In this document: in pieces, positions 14,153 to 22,228 of the stretch
Numbering within the stretch: position 1 is the first letter of the stretch
Layout of the letters: each line of letters begins with the position of its first letter
Origin: Cryobacterium roopkundense
Lineage (GTDB): Bacteria; Actinomycetota; Actinomycetes; Actinomycetales; Microbacteriaceae
Direction of reading: 5' to 3'
Assembly: GCF_014200405.1 (NCBI RefSeq)
Contig: NZ_JACHBQ010000001.1
Coordinates: forward strand, 3,596,001-3,660,000
DNA length: 64,000 bases
Translations under genes and position numbers: made by a program
Notes under the pieces: generated by a model
Databases searched by the model: none
Told to the model about the DNA's origin: nothing
What the model saw: the letters and a program-made list of their open reading frames with translations, nothing else

Positions 14153-14157
14153 AAACG

Positions 14158-14469
14158 TCACGGCTCGATGGATTCGACGCGTTCGGGGCGGGCGTCGACC
14201 CAGGCCAGGAGCGTGCGAACGCCCTCCGGCAGCGATTCCTCGCTGCAGTGGTAATGGAATTCCAACGAGTCATCGGTCAGGGAGATGTCGTACAGGAGCG
14301 AGTCCGGCCACGTTCGCCCACCGGGTGGGTCTGTCAGTGAGCGCAGGCCCGCACGGTCGACCTCGGCGGCGAGCGCCGCGGCATCCGCTTGCGACAGGGT
14401 ATCGGCGTCCAAGTCGGTGCGCGCCACGATGCCCGCGAAACCGCCACCCCTTCGTACGCTGAGCCTCAT
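14158..14469 (-). CDS. Emfourin-like protealysin inhibitor
   Basis: A 103-residue protein resembling emfourin, the small inhibitor encoded next to protealysin-like M4 proteases. Visible family features are the N-terminal RRGGGFAGIVARTDLDADTL (residues 6-25), the AALAAEVDRAGL helix, and a central DSLLYDISL strand. Its ATG overlaps the stop of the M4 protease gene by 4 nt (ATGA), so enzyme and inhibitor are probably made together. It has no signal peptide, so it would act in the cytoplasm like its partner. Identification is from pattern and context, not alignment. Confidence 0.75.
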   Translation of the reverse strand: MRLSVRRGGGFAGIVARTDLDADTLSQADAAALAAEVDRAGLRSLTDPPGGRTWPDSLLYDISLTDDSLEFHYHCSEESLPEGVRTLLAWVDARPERVESIEP

Positions 14470-15575
14470 CCCAGAACTCCAACCTCCGTCCAGGCGGAGC
14501 GAACAGCTGCCTGTTCGGCCGCGCCGAAGAGTTCTCCGGCTGAATCGATCGTAAACTGCGCGGCCTCTACAAACTGCGTGTTCGGACCCAATTTTGTGGT
14601 CAGGGCGTTGTACCAAATCTTTCCGGCCTTCTCCCACGCAGAGCCGCCGAGGGCGATGGCCGCCAGGTAGAAGGCATGGTTGGGAATGCCGGAATTCACG
14701 TGCACCCCTCCGTTGTCGTTGGCCGGGTTGTTGTCGTCCGGGAGGTCGACGTAGTTGTCCATGTGTCCTGGCTGGTGATCTCCCGCGAACGCGGTTCCCG
14801 GGCTCTGCATCGATCTGAGAGCCAACCCGAGTGTGGGCACCAGAATGCCCTCCCCAATGAGCCACGTGGCATCCGCCGCTGTCTGTTTGAGGTTGTATTG
14901 CTTCACGAGGGAGCCGAAGACGTCGGAGAAGGATTCGTTAAGTGCACCCGATTGCTTGCTGTAAACGAGTCCGGCGGTGAATTCCGTCACGCCATGCGTG
15001 AGCTCGTGCGCGATGACATCGATCGCTCTGGTGAGTCCGCCGGCTTGGAAGATGCGGCCACTTCCATCGCCGTAGACCATCTGGCTGCCGTCCCAGAAGG
15101 CGTTGTCGAAGCCGACGCCGTAGTGCACTGAAGAGATCAGTTCCATGCCGGCGTTGTCGAGGGAGTTGCGCTCCAGCACATCGCGATAGAAGGCCGCCGT
15201 CTGCGAGCTGCCGTCGAAGGCCTCGTTCACGGCGGGGTCGGCCGCGAGCGGGTCCCCCACGGCCCGCTTCTTGACACCGGGAAGAAAATTACGACCGTTC
15301 TTCTCGTTGTCATAGACGCTCACCCCCTGCTCGGTCATCGACACCACACCGATCAGGCCGATGTTCTGGTTGAGTTCCCGGCTGAAGTGACCGAGCACAG
15401 CGCGCCGGGATCGCATTGCAGCGGACGTGGCGATCGACTGGATGGCGGCCTCACGCTGTTCGGTCGTGCCCTGGGTCGCCAGCCAGGCCAGCAAATCGGG
15501 TGGCGCGATGCTGCAGAACTGCCGAGCGGATGCCGTCGGGGTTCCGGACTCGGACAGGAATTCAGACTCTGGCAT
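14466..15575 (-). CDS. Protealysin-like M4 metalloprotease (leaderless thermolysin family)
   Basis: A 369-residue zinc endopeptidase. The thermolysin motifs are complete: HELTHG with His190, Glu191 and His194, the third ligand Glu214 in GALNESFSD, and the active-site His292 in GGVHVNSGIPNHAFYL. Instead of a signal peptide and long propeptide it has the short protealysin-type precursor region (CSIAPPDLLAWLA, residues 21-33). This points to an intracellular or non-classically released enzyme. The ATG at 15575 follows AAAGGGG. It is divergent from the M43 gene (155 bp between) and overlaps the inhibitor gene. Confidence 0.92.
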   Translation of the reverse strand: MPESEFLSESGTPTASARQFCSIAPPDLLAWLATQGTTEQREAAIQSIATSAAMRSRRAVLGHFSRELNQNIGLIGVVSMTEQGVSVYDNEKNGRNFLPGVKKRAVGDPLAADPAVNEAFDGSSQTAAFYRDVLERNSLDNAGMELISSVHYGVGFDNAFWDGSQMVYGDGSGRIFQAGGLTRAIDVIAHELTHGVTEFTAGLVYSKQSGALNESFSDVFGSLVKQYNLKQTAADATWLIGEGILVPTLGLALRSMQSPGTAFAGDHQPGHMDNYVDLPDDNNPANDNGGVHVNSGIPNHAFYLAAIALGGSAWEKAGKIWYNALTTKLGPNTQFVEAAQFTIDSAGELFGAAEQAAVRSAWTEVGVLG

Positions 15576-15729
15576 GGTTTCCCCTTTGCTTGCGATCCGG
15601 TGCACAGTACGCCCACAGTATGGCCCGGTGTCGCCGGTGCGCGCTACGGTGACTGCAGTAACGCACGAGTAACGCCGAGGCGGCCACAATGCCAGCTGAA
15701 GTGAACAACTATCTGGAAAGGAACCCATC

Positions 15730-16710
15730 ATGGCTGAAGCTGTCGCACACGACCTGCCCACGACGCGCTACTGTGCTACCCCGGATCTGTACACGAAACA
15801 ACTGAAGGAACAACCGGGCTTCGCGGCCGCCCGCTTCGCCATGGATGTCCAGTCGCGGGAGATCGTTGCCCGAGGCATCATGGCAGCGCGATCCGGCATC
15901 ACCCACATCCCCGTCGTGGTTCACGTGATCTACAACGAAGACGACCAGAACATCTCCGATGAACAGATCGCCAGCCAGATCGACGTGCTGAACCAGGATT
16001 TCCGCAAGACAAATCCCGACGTCGCCAACCTTCCCGATGTCTTCCTGTCCTTGGCAGACGATGCTCAGGTCGAGTTCGCTCTGGCCAGCACCGACCCGGA
16101 AGGCGACCCCACCGACGGGATCACGCGCACGTACACCGACACGACGTCATTCACCTACGACGATGCGATCAAGTTCGACGCGTCCGGCGGGCACGACGCC
16201 TGGCCGGCCGACAAGTACCTCAACCTCTGGGTCGGCAGGCTCGGCGGCGGCCTTCTGGGCTACGCCCAGTTTCCCGGGGGCGAAGCATCCACAGACGGTG
16301 TCGTCATCCTCGATACCGCTTTCGGCACGGTGGGCACCGCATCCCCGCCCTTCGGGCTGGGGCGCACCGCCACTCATGAAATCGGGCACTGGCTCAACCT
16401 CAACCACATCTGGGGTGACGAAGACGGCTGCGTCGGCACTGACAAGGTCGATGACACGCCCAACCAGGCCTACGCGAACACGGGCAAGCCCAATTTCCCG
16501 CACGTCACCTGCAACAACGGCCCAAACGGCGACCTGTTCATGGACTACATGGACTACGTGGACGACGATGCGATGGTGTTGTTCTCGGCCGGTCAGGTCG
16601 ACCGCATGCAGGCGTGCCTGGAAGGACCTCGCAATACCTTCGAACTGGTCGAGGACAGCGCTCTCGCTCAGAAGGCTCGCGAGCGGGTGGCCGGCACAGA
16701 CACAACCTGA
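15730..16710 (+). CDS. M43-family (pappalysin/cytophagalysin-like) zinc metalloprotease
   Basis: A 326-residue metzincin. The zinc motif is HEIGHWLNLNH (His216, Glu217, His220, His226) followed by IWGD, and the Met-turn MDYMDY lies at about 271-276, both typical of M43. The N-terminal region (VVVHVIYNEDDQNISDEQI, then a NQDFRKTN segment) is the usual start of bacterial M43 catalytic domains. No signal peptide is visible, unusual for a family that is mostly secreted. An AAGGAA ribosome site precedes the ATG. It heads a run with the small orphan gene and the M28 peptidase. Confidence 0.9.
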   Translation: MAEAVAHDLPTTRYCATPDLYTKQLKEQPGFAAARFAMDVQSREIVARGIMAARSGITHIPVVVHVIYNEDDQNISDEQIASQIDVLNQDFRKTNPDVANLPDVFLSLADDAQVEFALASTDPEGDPTDGITRTYTDTTSFTYDDAIKFDASGGHDAWPADKYLNLWVGRLGGGLLGYAQFPGGEASTDGVVILDTAFGTVGTASPPFGLGRTATHEIGHWLNLNHIWGDEDGCVGTDKVDDTPNQAYANTGKPNFPHVTCNNGPNGDLFMDYMDYVDDDAMVLFSAGQVDRMQACLEGPRNTFELVEDSALAQKARERVAGTDTT

Positions 16711-16752
16711 GTGGGAACGACCGAAACGACGCCAGTTCAAGGAGAGTCATCA

Positions 16753-17064
16753 ATGTGTCCGACAAACCAGGCTTCTGCCCTTCCCGCCGGCGAGTGGACT
16801 CACTCGCACGAGGAAGACCAGGCCGGAGTGCTGGTCTATCGGCGCACGGAGTCTTTCCCTTTCCCGCCCACGCGGGGCGGGAGAGACTCCCTCCGAGTCG
16901 ACAGTTCCGGACAGATTACGGCGCTCGCACCGGGCCCCGACGACCGTCCGCGGCCCACGGGCATCCGTGTGCTGGCGGGCGGCACCGCCGAGACCGCAGC
17001 ACCCGACAGCTCGATCGAAATCATTGAATCCACCGACAACGTACTCAAAATCCGCCGACGGTGA
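16753..17064 (+). CDS. Small orphan protein between two metallopeptidase genes
   Basis: A 103-residue hydrophilic protein that I cannot assign. It has a WTHSHEED segment near the N-terminus, an FPFPPTRGGRDS segment in the middle, and a C-terminal SSIEIIESTDNVLKIRRR. No cysteine pair, signal peptide or membrane segment apart from one early Cys is seen. The ATG at 16753 follows AAGGAG by 9 nt. Its stop overlaps the GTG start of the M28 gene (GTGA). By analogy with the emfourin gene next door it may inhibit or chaperone one of its peptidase neighbours; that is inference only. Confidence 0.7.
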   Translation: MCPTNQASALPAGEWTHSHEEDQAGVLVYRRTESFPFPPTRGGRDSLRVDSSGQITALAPGPDDRPRPTGIRVLAGGTAETAAPDSSIEIIESTDNVLKIRRR

Positions 17065-18392
17065 CGCATGCGCCCCGCCGCGCAGTGAAAGCAGGAGCCG
17101 TGTACACCTACGCCATCGTTCCCGCCTCAGTTGATCCGGCCGCGGGGAGGTCTGCCCGGCGCGAACCTGAACTCAAGTGGAGCCGTTTCGGGGACCACGT
17201 CATCTACTGGACCACCGGTGTTCCGGATTCCGCGGCCGCCCGCCGGGTGAGCACGCTCGGAACCGTCACCCAGTCCAGCCGAGGGCTGCCTTTCCTCGTG
17301 GTGCAGTCCGGAAACGCTTTCCGTGAGGCCTTTCCCCATGTTCCCGTAATCCTCGACAAGGGCCGTCACCTCGCCGTGGAACTCAATGACGCCGCCATCG
17401 CGAGCCTCTCCGCGGCCAATATGGCCGAATTCGGCTTCTCGCCGCTGCCGCAGAATTCCGCGGTCGTCATGGAGGCTCCGCGGGCCGGCCGTCGGCTGCG
17501 GGCGGTAGACCCCGCGCTCACGGTGCTGGCTGATCAGGTTTCTGCGACGCACCTGCGGCAATCTCTCGTGGCCCTCACCGGTTTCGGCACCAGGCACTCC
17601 GTGAGTGAGTCCTACAAGCGGGCCGTCGAGTGGGCTGAGGACTCGCTGCGGGCGCTCGGATACAGCGTGACGCGTGCCACGATTTCAGTGGGCTCGGGCA
17701 CGAGCTTTTCGGTGATCGCCGACAAGCCCGGCACGATCGCCGACCCCCGCCTTGTGATGGTCACCGCGCACCTGGATTCCATCAATCACGTCGACGGGCC
17801 GCTGGCACCAGCGCCGGGAGCCGATGACGACGGAAGCGGATGCGCGGGCGTGCTCGAGATAGCCCGCATCCTGGCATCGAGGGCGGACGACCACGACCTT
17901 CGGCTCGTGCTGTTCGGCGGCGAGGAGCAAGGGCTCTTCGGCAGCGAGCAGTACGTCGCGACACTGAGCGAGCAGGATCGCGATCGCCTCACGGCAGTGG
18001 TCCAGATGGATATGGTGGCCACGCTGAATTCGGTGGAGCGCGGAGTGCTTCTCGAGGGGGCGCCGGTGTCGCAGTCGTTGATAGACCAACTCGCGGCGAG
18101 CGCGCAGGATTACACGTCCCTGCACGTCGACGTTTCCCTGCATCCGTTTGCGAGCGATCATGTGCCGTTCATCAACGCCGGTTTGCCTGCCGTGCTCACG
18201 ATCGAGGGGGCAGACTCGGCGAACGACAATGTCCACAGCAGCAGGGACACACTGGACACGATCGACTACCCGCTCGCGTGCGAGATCGTCAAGATGAACC
18301 TCGTGACCGCCGCGCAGTTGCTCGGAACGCGCACCTCCATCGACGATCTGGAGCGCTGGCGACAGTCAACGTCGACGGCCGACAGCGACTGA
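17061..18392 (+). CDS. M28-family zinc aminopeptidase
   Basis: A 443-residue protein. The C-terminal two thirds is an M28 di-zinc peptidase domain: TAHLDS (His237), GADDDGSGCAGVLEIARIL with the bridging Asp near 256, the catalytic GGEEQGLFGS near 290, and a late HPFASDHVPF and NVHSSRDTLDTIDY. The first 150 or so residues are not recognised and could be a pro-region or binding domain. No signal peptide is seen. GTG start overlapping the stop of the preceding small gene implies coupling. Likely trims peptides made by the neighbouring endopeptidases. Confidence 0.88.
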   Translation: MTHAPRRAVKAGAVYTYAIVPASVDPAAGRSARREPELKWSRFGDHVIYWTTGVPDSAAARRVSTLGTVTQSSRGLPFLVVQSGNAFREAFPHVPVILDKGRHLAVELNDAAIASLSAANMAEFGFSPLPQNSAVVMEAPRAGRRLRAVDPALTVLADQVSATHLRQSLVALTGFGTRHSVSESYKRAVEWAEDSLRALGYSVTRATISVGSGTSFSVIADKPGTIADPRLVMVTAHLDSINHVDGPLAPAPGADDDGSGCAGVLEIARILASRADDHDLRLVLFGGEEQGLFGSEQYVATLSEQDRDRLTAVVQMDMVATLNSVERGVLLEGAPVSQSLIDQLAASAQDYTSLHVDVSLHPFASDHVPFINAGLPAVLTIEGADSANDNVHSSRDTLDTIDYPLACEIVKMNLVTAAQLLGTRTSIDDLERWRQSTSTADSD

Positions 18393-18458
18393 CGGCAACC
18401 GGGCCGCGCACCATGCTCGGCCTGGTTCGGGCGACAGTTCCTTTGGAAGTGAGTTCCT

Positions 18459-18995
18459 TCAGAAGTGATCGGAGCGCAGTTCGCGAACCCGCGCACGAAG
18501 GCCGTCTGCTTCGCGCGCGGCGTGCCTCGCGTCCTGCTCGTTGCCATATTCGCGCCAGCAGTGCGCAAGCGTCTCGAGCGAATCGGCCAGATCAGTGTGT
18601 GCGTCGACCTGTCCCTGGTCACCCTCCGGAGCGTCGCCCAACGCGTCGACACGCATCCGCCTCATCGAAACGGACCGCTGGCTCTCGAAGAGCGCCTTGT
18701 CACGCCGACCCACCTCTACTAGGCGAAGGGCGAGCACATTGAGCGCCCGGGCGAGCGCGGAGTCGTCCAGGTCTGGATGCATATCGGCCAGCCGCTGGTA
18801 GATGCGCACGGCCTCCTCCGCCACGACGAGTGCCTTGCGCGGGCTGAGGGCCGCGGAGAGGCGGTTCGAGAGCCGGGTGAGGGCCAGGGCAAGGTTGGGT
18901 TCTGTGGACGGATCGACCGCGGCGAGCCGACGGCACTCCGCTACGGCTTCTTCACTTGCACTCACCGAGTTTTCTTTCAGAATCTCCGGTCGCAC
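18459..18995 (-). CDS. Tetratricopeptide-like repeat protein
   Basis: A 178-residue all-helical, soluble protein with two or three TPR-like units: LALALTRLSNRLSAALSPRKALVVAEEAVRIYQRL, then ALARALNVLALRLVEVGRRDKALFESQRSV, and a C-terminal DSLETLAHCWREYG unit. Such proteins serve as binding scaffolds; the partner is unknown. I chose the GTG at 18995 because AGGAGG lies 5 nt before it; a longer open frame to 19073 lacks a ribosome site. It converges on the M28 gene and is not obviously part of that unit. Confidence 0.72.
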   Translation of the reverse strand: MRPEILKENSVSASEEAVAECRRLAAVDPSTEPNLALALTRLSNRLSAALSPRKALVVAEEAVRIYQRLADMHPDLDDSALARALNVLALRLVEVGRRDKALFESQRSVSMRRMRVDALGDAPEGDQGQVDAHTDLADSLETLAHCWREYGNEQDARHAAREADGLRARVRELRSDHF

Positions 18996-19110
18996 TACTG
19001 CCTCCTGCGTGTCAGATACCGAGCCGAACTGGTCCGGTGACCGCCAGTATGGTCCCCTACTCCCCGGCTGCATAGGCGCGACGAGGGTATCCCGACCGCG
19101 CGGCCGGTGA

Positions 19111-19199
19111 CCAATTCAGGAAATCCGGTCACCGAGGAGGACACCTGCCCCGGACGAGTGCGACGGCGTTCACGCCAGCCGGCGGATTTCCTGAATTGG
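19111..19199. repeat. 89-bp element with perfect 17-bp inverted ends
   Basis: CCAATTCAGGAAATCCG at 19111-19127 is matched exactly, in reverse complement, at 19183-19199. A related element with arms GGCCAGTTCAGGAA / TTCCTGAACTAGCC is at 55673-55766. It lies between the TPR gene and the end of paaZ and could act as a terminator or be a small mobile element. Confidence 0.75.
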
Positions 19200-19230
19200 C
19201 CCCTGCAGCCGCTGCGGGTGGCGGTGGTCG

Positions 19231-21285
19231 CTACTCCTTGGCGACGAGGGTGAGCACGTCGTAGGAAGCCACGATTTCATCGTTCTGATTGCTGAGCACG
19301 GCGTCCCAGCGAACCTCGCCGTACTCGTCGGTCTCGCGGGGCGTGATCTGCTTTGCGGTGAGGGCCACGCGGATGCTGTCGCCCGGAGATACGGGGGTGA
19401 TGAAGCGCAGGTTCTCGAGGCCGTAGTTCGCCAGCACGGGGCCAGGCTCCGGGTCGACGAACAGCCCGGCCGCCCACGACACGAGCAGGTACCCGTGGGC
19501 GACCCTGCCCGGGAAGAACGGGTTGGCCGCGGCGGCCTCCTCGTTCATGTGCGCGTAGAACGTGTCTCCCGTGAACTCGGCGAAATGCTCGATGTCGTCG
19601 AGGTTCACGGTGCGCGAGGCGGACAAAATCTGGTCGCCGAGCCTGAGTTCCGCGAGGCTCTTTCGGAACGGATGCCGGTCACCGGCCTGGGCAGCCGCCC
19701 CCTGGTGCCAGATGCCCGTGATCGCGGTGAGCATCTCGGGAGAACCCTGGATAGCGGTGCGCTGCATGTGGTGCAGCACGGCACGGATACCACCGAGCTC
19801 TTCGCCGCCGCCAGCCCGGCCGGGTCCGCCATGCACGAGCTGCGGCACCGGCGAGCCGTGTCCGGTGGAGGTGCGCGCGTCGTCGCGGTCGAGCACGAGG
19901 ACCCTGCCGTTGAACGCGGAGATGCCGGTCATGAGCGCCACAGCCACCTGCGGGTCGTGGGTGGCGATGCTCGTCACGAGCGATCCACCGCCGCGACGCA
20001 CGAGGGCGATTGCTTCGTCGAGGGTGTCGTAGCCGAGCACGCTCGAGACCGGGCCGAACGCCTCGACCTCGTGCACGGCATCCGCTGTCTGGTCGAAGCG
20101 CAACAGCATCGGGGTGACGAACGCACCGTCGGGAGCTGGCGCGACAGTGCCGTCCGCGTGAACGACGGCAGGGGCATCCGTAGATCCCACGACCAACTCG
20201 CCGCCCGCGGCCTGCAAGCGCGCGACTTGGCGGAGCACCTCGGCGCGCTGCTCGGTGGAGGCGAGCGGGCCCATGGTCACGCCCTCTGCTCGGGGGTCGC
20301 CGAGCACGATGCGCTGTTCGATGCGCTGCTGTACGGCCGTAATCACGTCGTCCATGGCGGTGCGGGGCACGATCACCCGACGGATGGACGTGCACTTCTG
20401 GCCGGCCTTGACGGTCATCTCGGTGACGACCTGCTTCACGAACGCTTCGAATTCGGGGGTTCCGGCCACGGCATCCGTGCCGAGCACCGAGGCGTTGATG
20501 GAGTCGGTCTCATTCGTGAACCGCACGCCGCCGGTCTGCACCGACTCGCTCGCGCGCAGCTTCTCCGCGGTGGACGCGGAGCCGGTGAAGGCCACGAGGT
20601 CGCCGAGGCGCACGTCGTCGAAGAGGGTGGGAACACTGCCGGACACGAGCTGAAGCGAACCCTCCGGCAGCAGGCCGGAGTCGGCGAGGATGCGCACGAA
20701 GGCCTCGGCGAGGTAGCCCGACGGCGTGGCGGGCTTCACGAGAGTCGGCACGCCGGCGAGGAAGGCCGGCGCGAACTTCTCGAGGGCACCCCAGACCGGA
20801 AAGTTGAAGGCGTTGATCTGCACGGCCACTCCCGGCAGGCGCGAGTAGATGTGCCGGGCGATGAACGAGCCGTCTTTCGAGAGCTGTTCAACCGGGCCGT
20901 CCACGTAGACGCTCGAGTTGGGCAGCTCGCGGCGGCCCTTCGAGGAGTAGGTAAAGAGCACGCCGATTCCGCCGTCGATGTCCACCCAGGAGTCCACCTT
21001 GGTGGCGCCGGTGCGGCTCGACAGCGCGTACAGCTCCGGCTTGCGCTCGGTCAGGAGCAATGCCATTTGCTTGAGCAGCAGCGCGCGCTGGTGAAAGGTG
21101 AGCCTGCCGAGCGAGGCCTGGCCCACAGTACGGGCGTAGTCGAGGGCCGCCGCGAGGTCGAGCCCCTTCGAACTCACGCGGGTGACGATCTCACCGGTGG
21201 AGGCGTCGCGCACGTCAACGGCAGCGGATGCGTCGGTGGGCGTGAACCAGGATCCCTGCACGTAGCTGGGCAGAATATTCGTCAT
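19231..21285 (-). CDS. paaZ: Bifunctional oxepin-CoA hydrolase / semialdehyde dehydrogenase PaaZ
   Basis: A 684-residue fusion that opens the oxepin-CoA ring and oxidises the resulting aldehyde in the phenylacetate pathway. The N-terminal 520 residues are an aldehyde dehydrogenase, with INAFNFPVWGALEKFAPA near 157, VAFTGSASTAEKLR near 233 and the catalytic-Cys segment KAGQKCTSIRRV near 290. The C-terminal 150 residues are a MaoC/hotdog hydratase (FTGDTFYAHMNEEAA, then PGRVAHGYLLVSWAAGLFV). The ATG at 21285 follows GAGGAG. It is the last gene of a thiolase-paaH-paaZ run, 52 nt after paaH. Confidence 0.94.
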   Translation of the reverse strand: MTNILPSYVQGSWFTPTDASAAVDVRDASTGEIVTRVSSKGLDLAAALDYARTVGQASLGRLTFHQRALLLKQMALLLTERKPELYALSSRTGATKVDSWVDIDGGIGVLFTYSSKGRRELPNSSVYVDGPVEQLSKDGSFIARHIYSRLPGVAVQINAFNFPVWGALEKFAPAFLAGVPTLVKPATPSGYLAEAFVRILADSGLLPEGSLQLVSGSVPTLFDDVRLGDLVAFTGSASTAEKLRASESVQTGGVRFTNETDSINASVLGTDAVAGTPEFEAFVKQVVTEMTVKAGQKCTSIRRVIVPRTAMDDVITAVQQRIEQRIVLGDPRAEGVTMGPLASTEQRAEVLRQVARLQAAGGELVVGSTDAPAVVHADGTVAPAPDGAFVTPMLLRFDQTADAVHEVEAFGPVSSVLGYDTLDEAIALVRRGGGSLVTSIATHDPQVAVALMTGISAFNGRVLVLDRDDARTSTGHGSPVPQLVHGGPGRAGGGEELGGIRAVLHHMQRTAIQGSPEMLTAITGIWHQGAAAQAGDRHPFRKSLAELRLGDQILSASRTVNLDDIEHFAEFTGDTFYAHMNEEAAAANPFFPGRVAHGYLLVSWAAGLFVDPEPGPVLANYGLENLRFITPVSPGDSIRVALTAKQITPRETDEYGEVRWDAVLSNQNDEIVASYDVLTLVAKE

Positions 21286-21337
21286 TTCGAGAACTCCTCG
21301 GCGTTGAGTGTGGATGTGGCGGGGAGGGCGGCGGAAA

Positions 21338-22228
21338 TCATTCGTCCCACGTGTAAAATCCTTGGCCCGACTTGCGACCGAGCTTGCCCTCGGCCACGAG
21401 GCGGCGCAGCAGCGCCGGCGGCTCGAAGCGCGAGCCGAGCTGCGCGTGCAGGTACTCGGCGATGCCGAGCCGCACGTCGAGTCCAACGATGTCGGTGAGT
21501 TTCAGAGGGCCGACCGGGTGCTTGTAGCCGAGCATCATGGCCGCGTCGATGTCTTCGGCGGAGGCCACGCCCTCTTCGAGCATGCGGATGGCCTCGAGTC
21601 CGAGCGCCACTCCGAGGCGCGAGGAGGCGAAGCCTGGAGCGTCGCTCACCGTGATGGGAGTCTTGCCGAGCGCGCTCACCCAGCCCTGGGCATCCGTCAC
21701 GAGTTCCGTCGAGGTCTCGCTGCCGGTGACGAGCTCCACGAGCATCGACGCGGGCACAGGGTTGAAGAAGTGCAGGCCGAGGAAACGGGCGGGCCGAACG
21801 AGCTGGGAGGCGAGGTCGTCGATGGAGATCGACGATGTGTTGCTGGCCAGCGCGGCATCTTCACCGAGTTCCGCCTCGACCCGCTGCAGAGCATCGACCT
21901 TGATCGCGCGAATCTCGGGCACGGCCTCCACGACGAGTTCGCGGTCGCCGAATGCGGCGAAGTCGATTCCGACGGCGAGGCGGTCGGTGAGTTCGGCATG
22001 CGATTCGCCGGTGGCACCGCGTTTGATGCTCGCCGCGACGGCACGCACCACCCGATCACGGGCGGCGTCGGCCTCAACCTCGTTGCGCTCGACGAGGGCA
22101 ACGTGGGCTCCCGCAAGCAGGAAGGCGTGTGCGATTCCGGCGCCCATCCGGCCCCCGCCGAGCACTCCGACACGGTCGGGAACGCCGTTTTCGCCGCGGT
22201 CGCCCAGTTCGAGTCCCACTGTGGTCAT
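21338..22228 (-). CDS. paaH: 3-hydroxyacyl-CoA dehydrogenase PaaH-like
   Basis: A 296-residue NAD-dependent dehydrogenase that would oxidise 3-hydroxyadipyl-CoA to 3-oxoadipyl-CoA. The Rossmann motif GVLGGGRMGAGIAHAFLLAG starts near residue 21, the catalytic region SNTSSISI lies near 127 with LHFFNPVPASMLVE near 150 (the catalytic His), and the C-terminal domain ends GRKSGQGFYTWDE, standard for this family. The start is TGATG-coupled to the thiolase stop. Specificity for the phenylacetate pathway is inferred from the neighbours. Confidence 0.92.
   Translation of the reverse strand: MTTVGLELGDRGENGVPDRVGVLGGGRMGAGIAHAFLLAGAHVALVERNEVEADAARDRVVRAVAASIKRGATGESHAELTDRLAVGIDFAAFGDRELVVEAVPEIRAIKVDALQRVEAELGEDAALASNTSSISIDDLASQLVRPARFLGLHFFNPVPASMLVELVTGSETSTELVTDAQGWVSALGKTPITVSDAPGFASSRLGVALGLEAIRMLEEGVASAEDIDAAMMLGYKHPVGPLKLTDIVGLDVRLGIAEYLHAQLGSRFEPPALLRRLVAEGKLGRKSGQGFYTWDE

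Noticed and set aside
19495..21498. A 667-codon plus-strand frame opposite paaZ
   Set aside because: Shadow of high-GC codon use; no domains, and paaZ is clear on the other strand.
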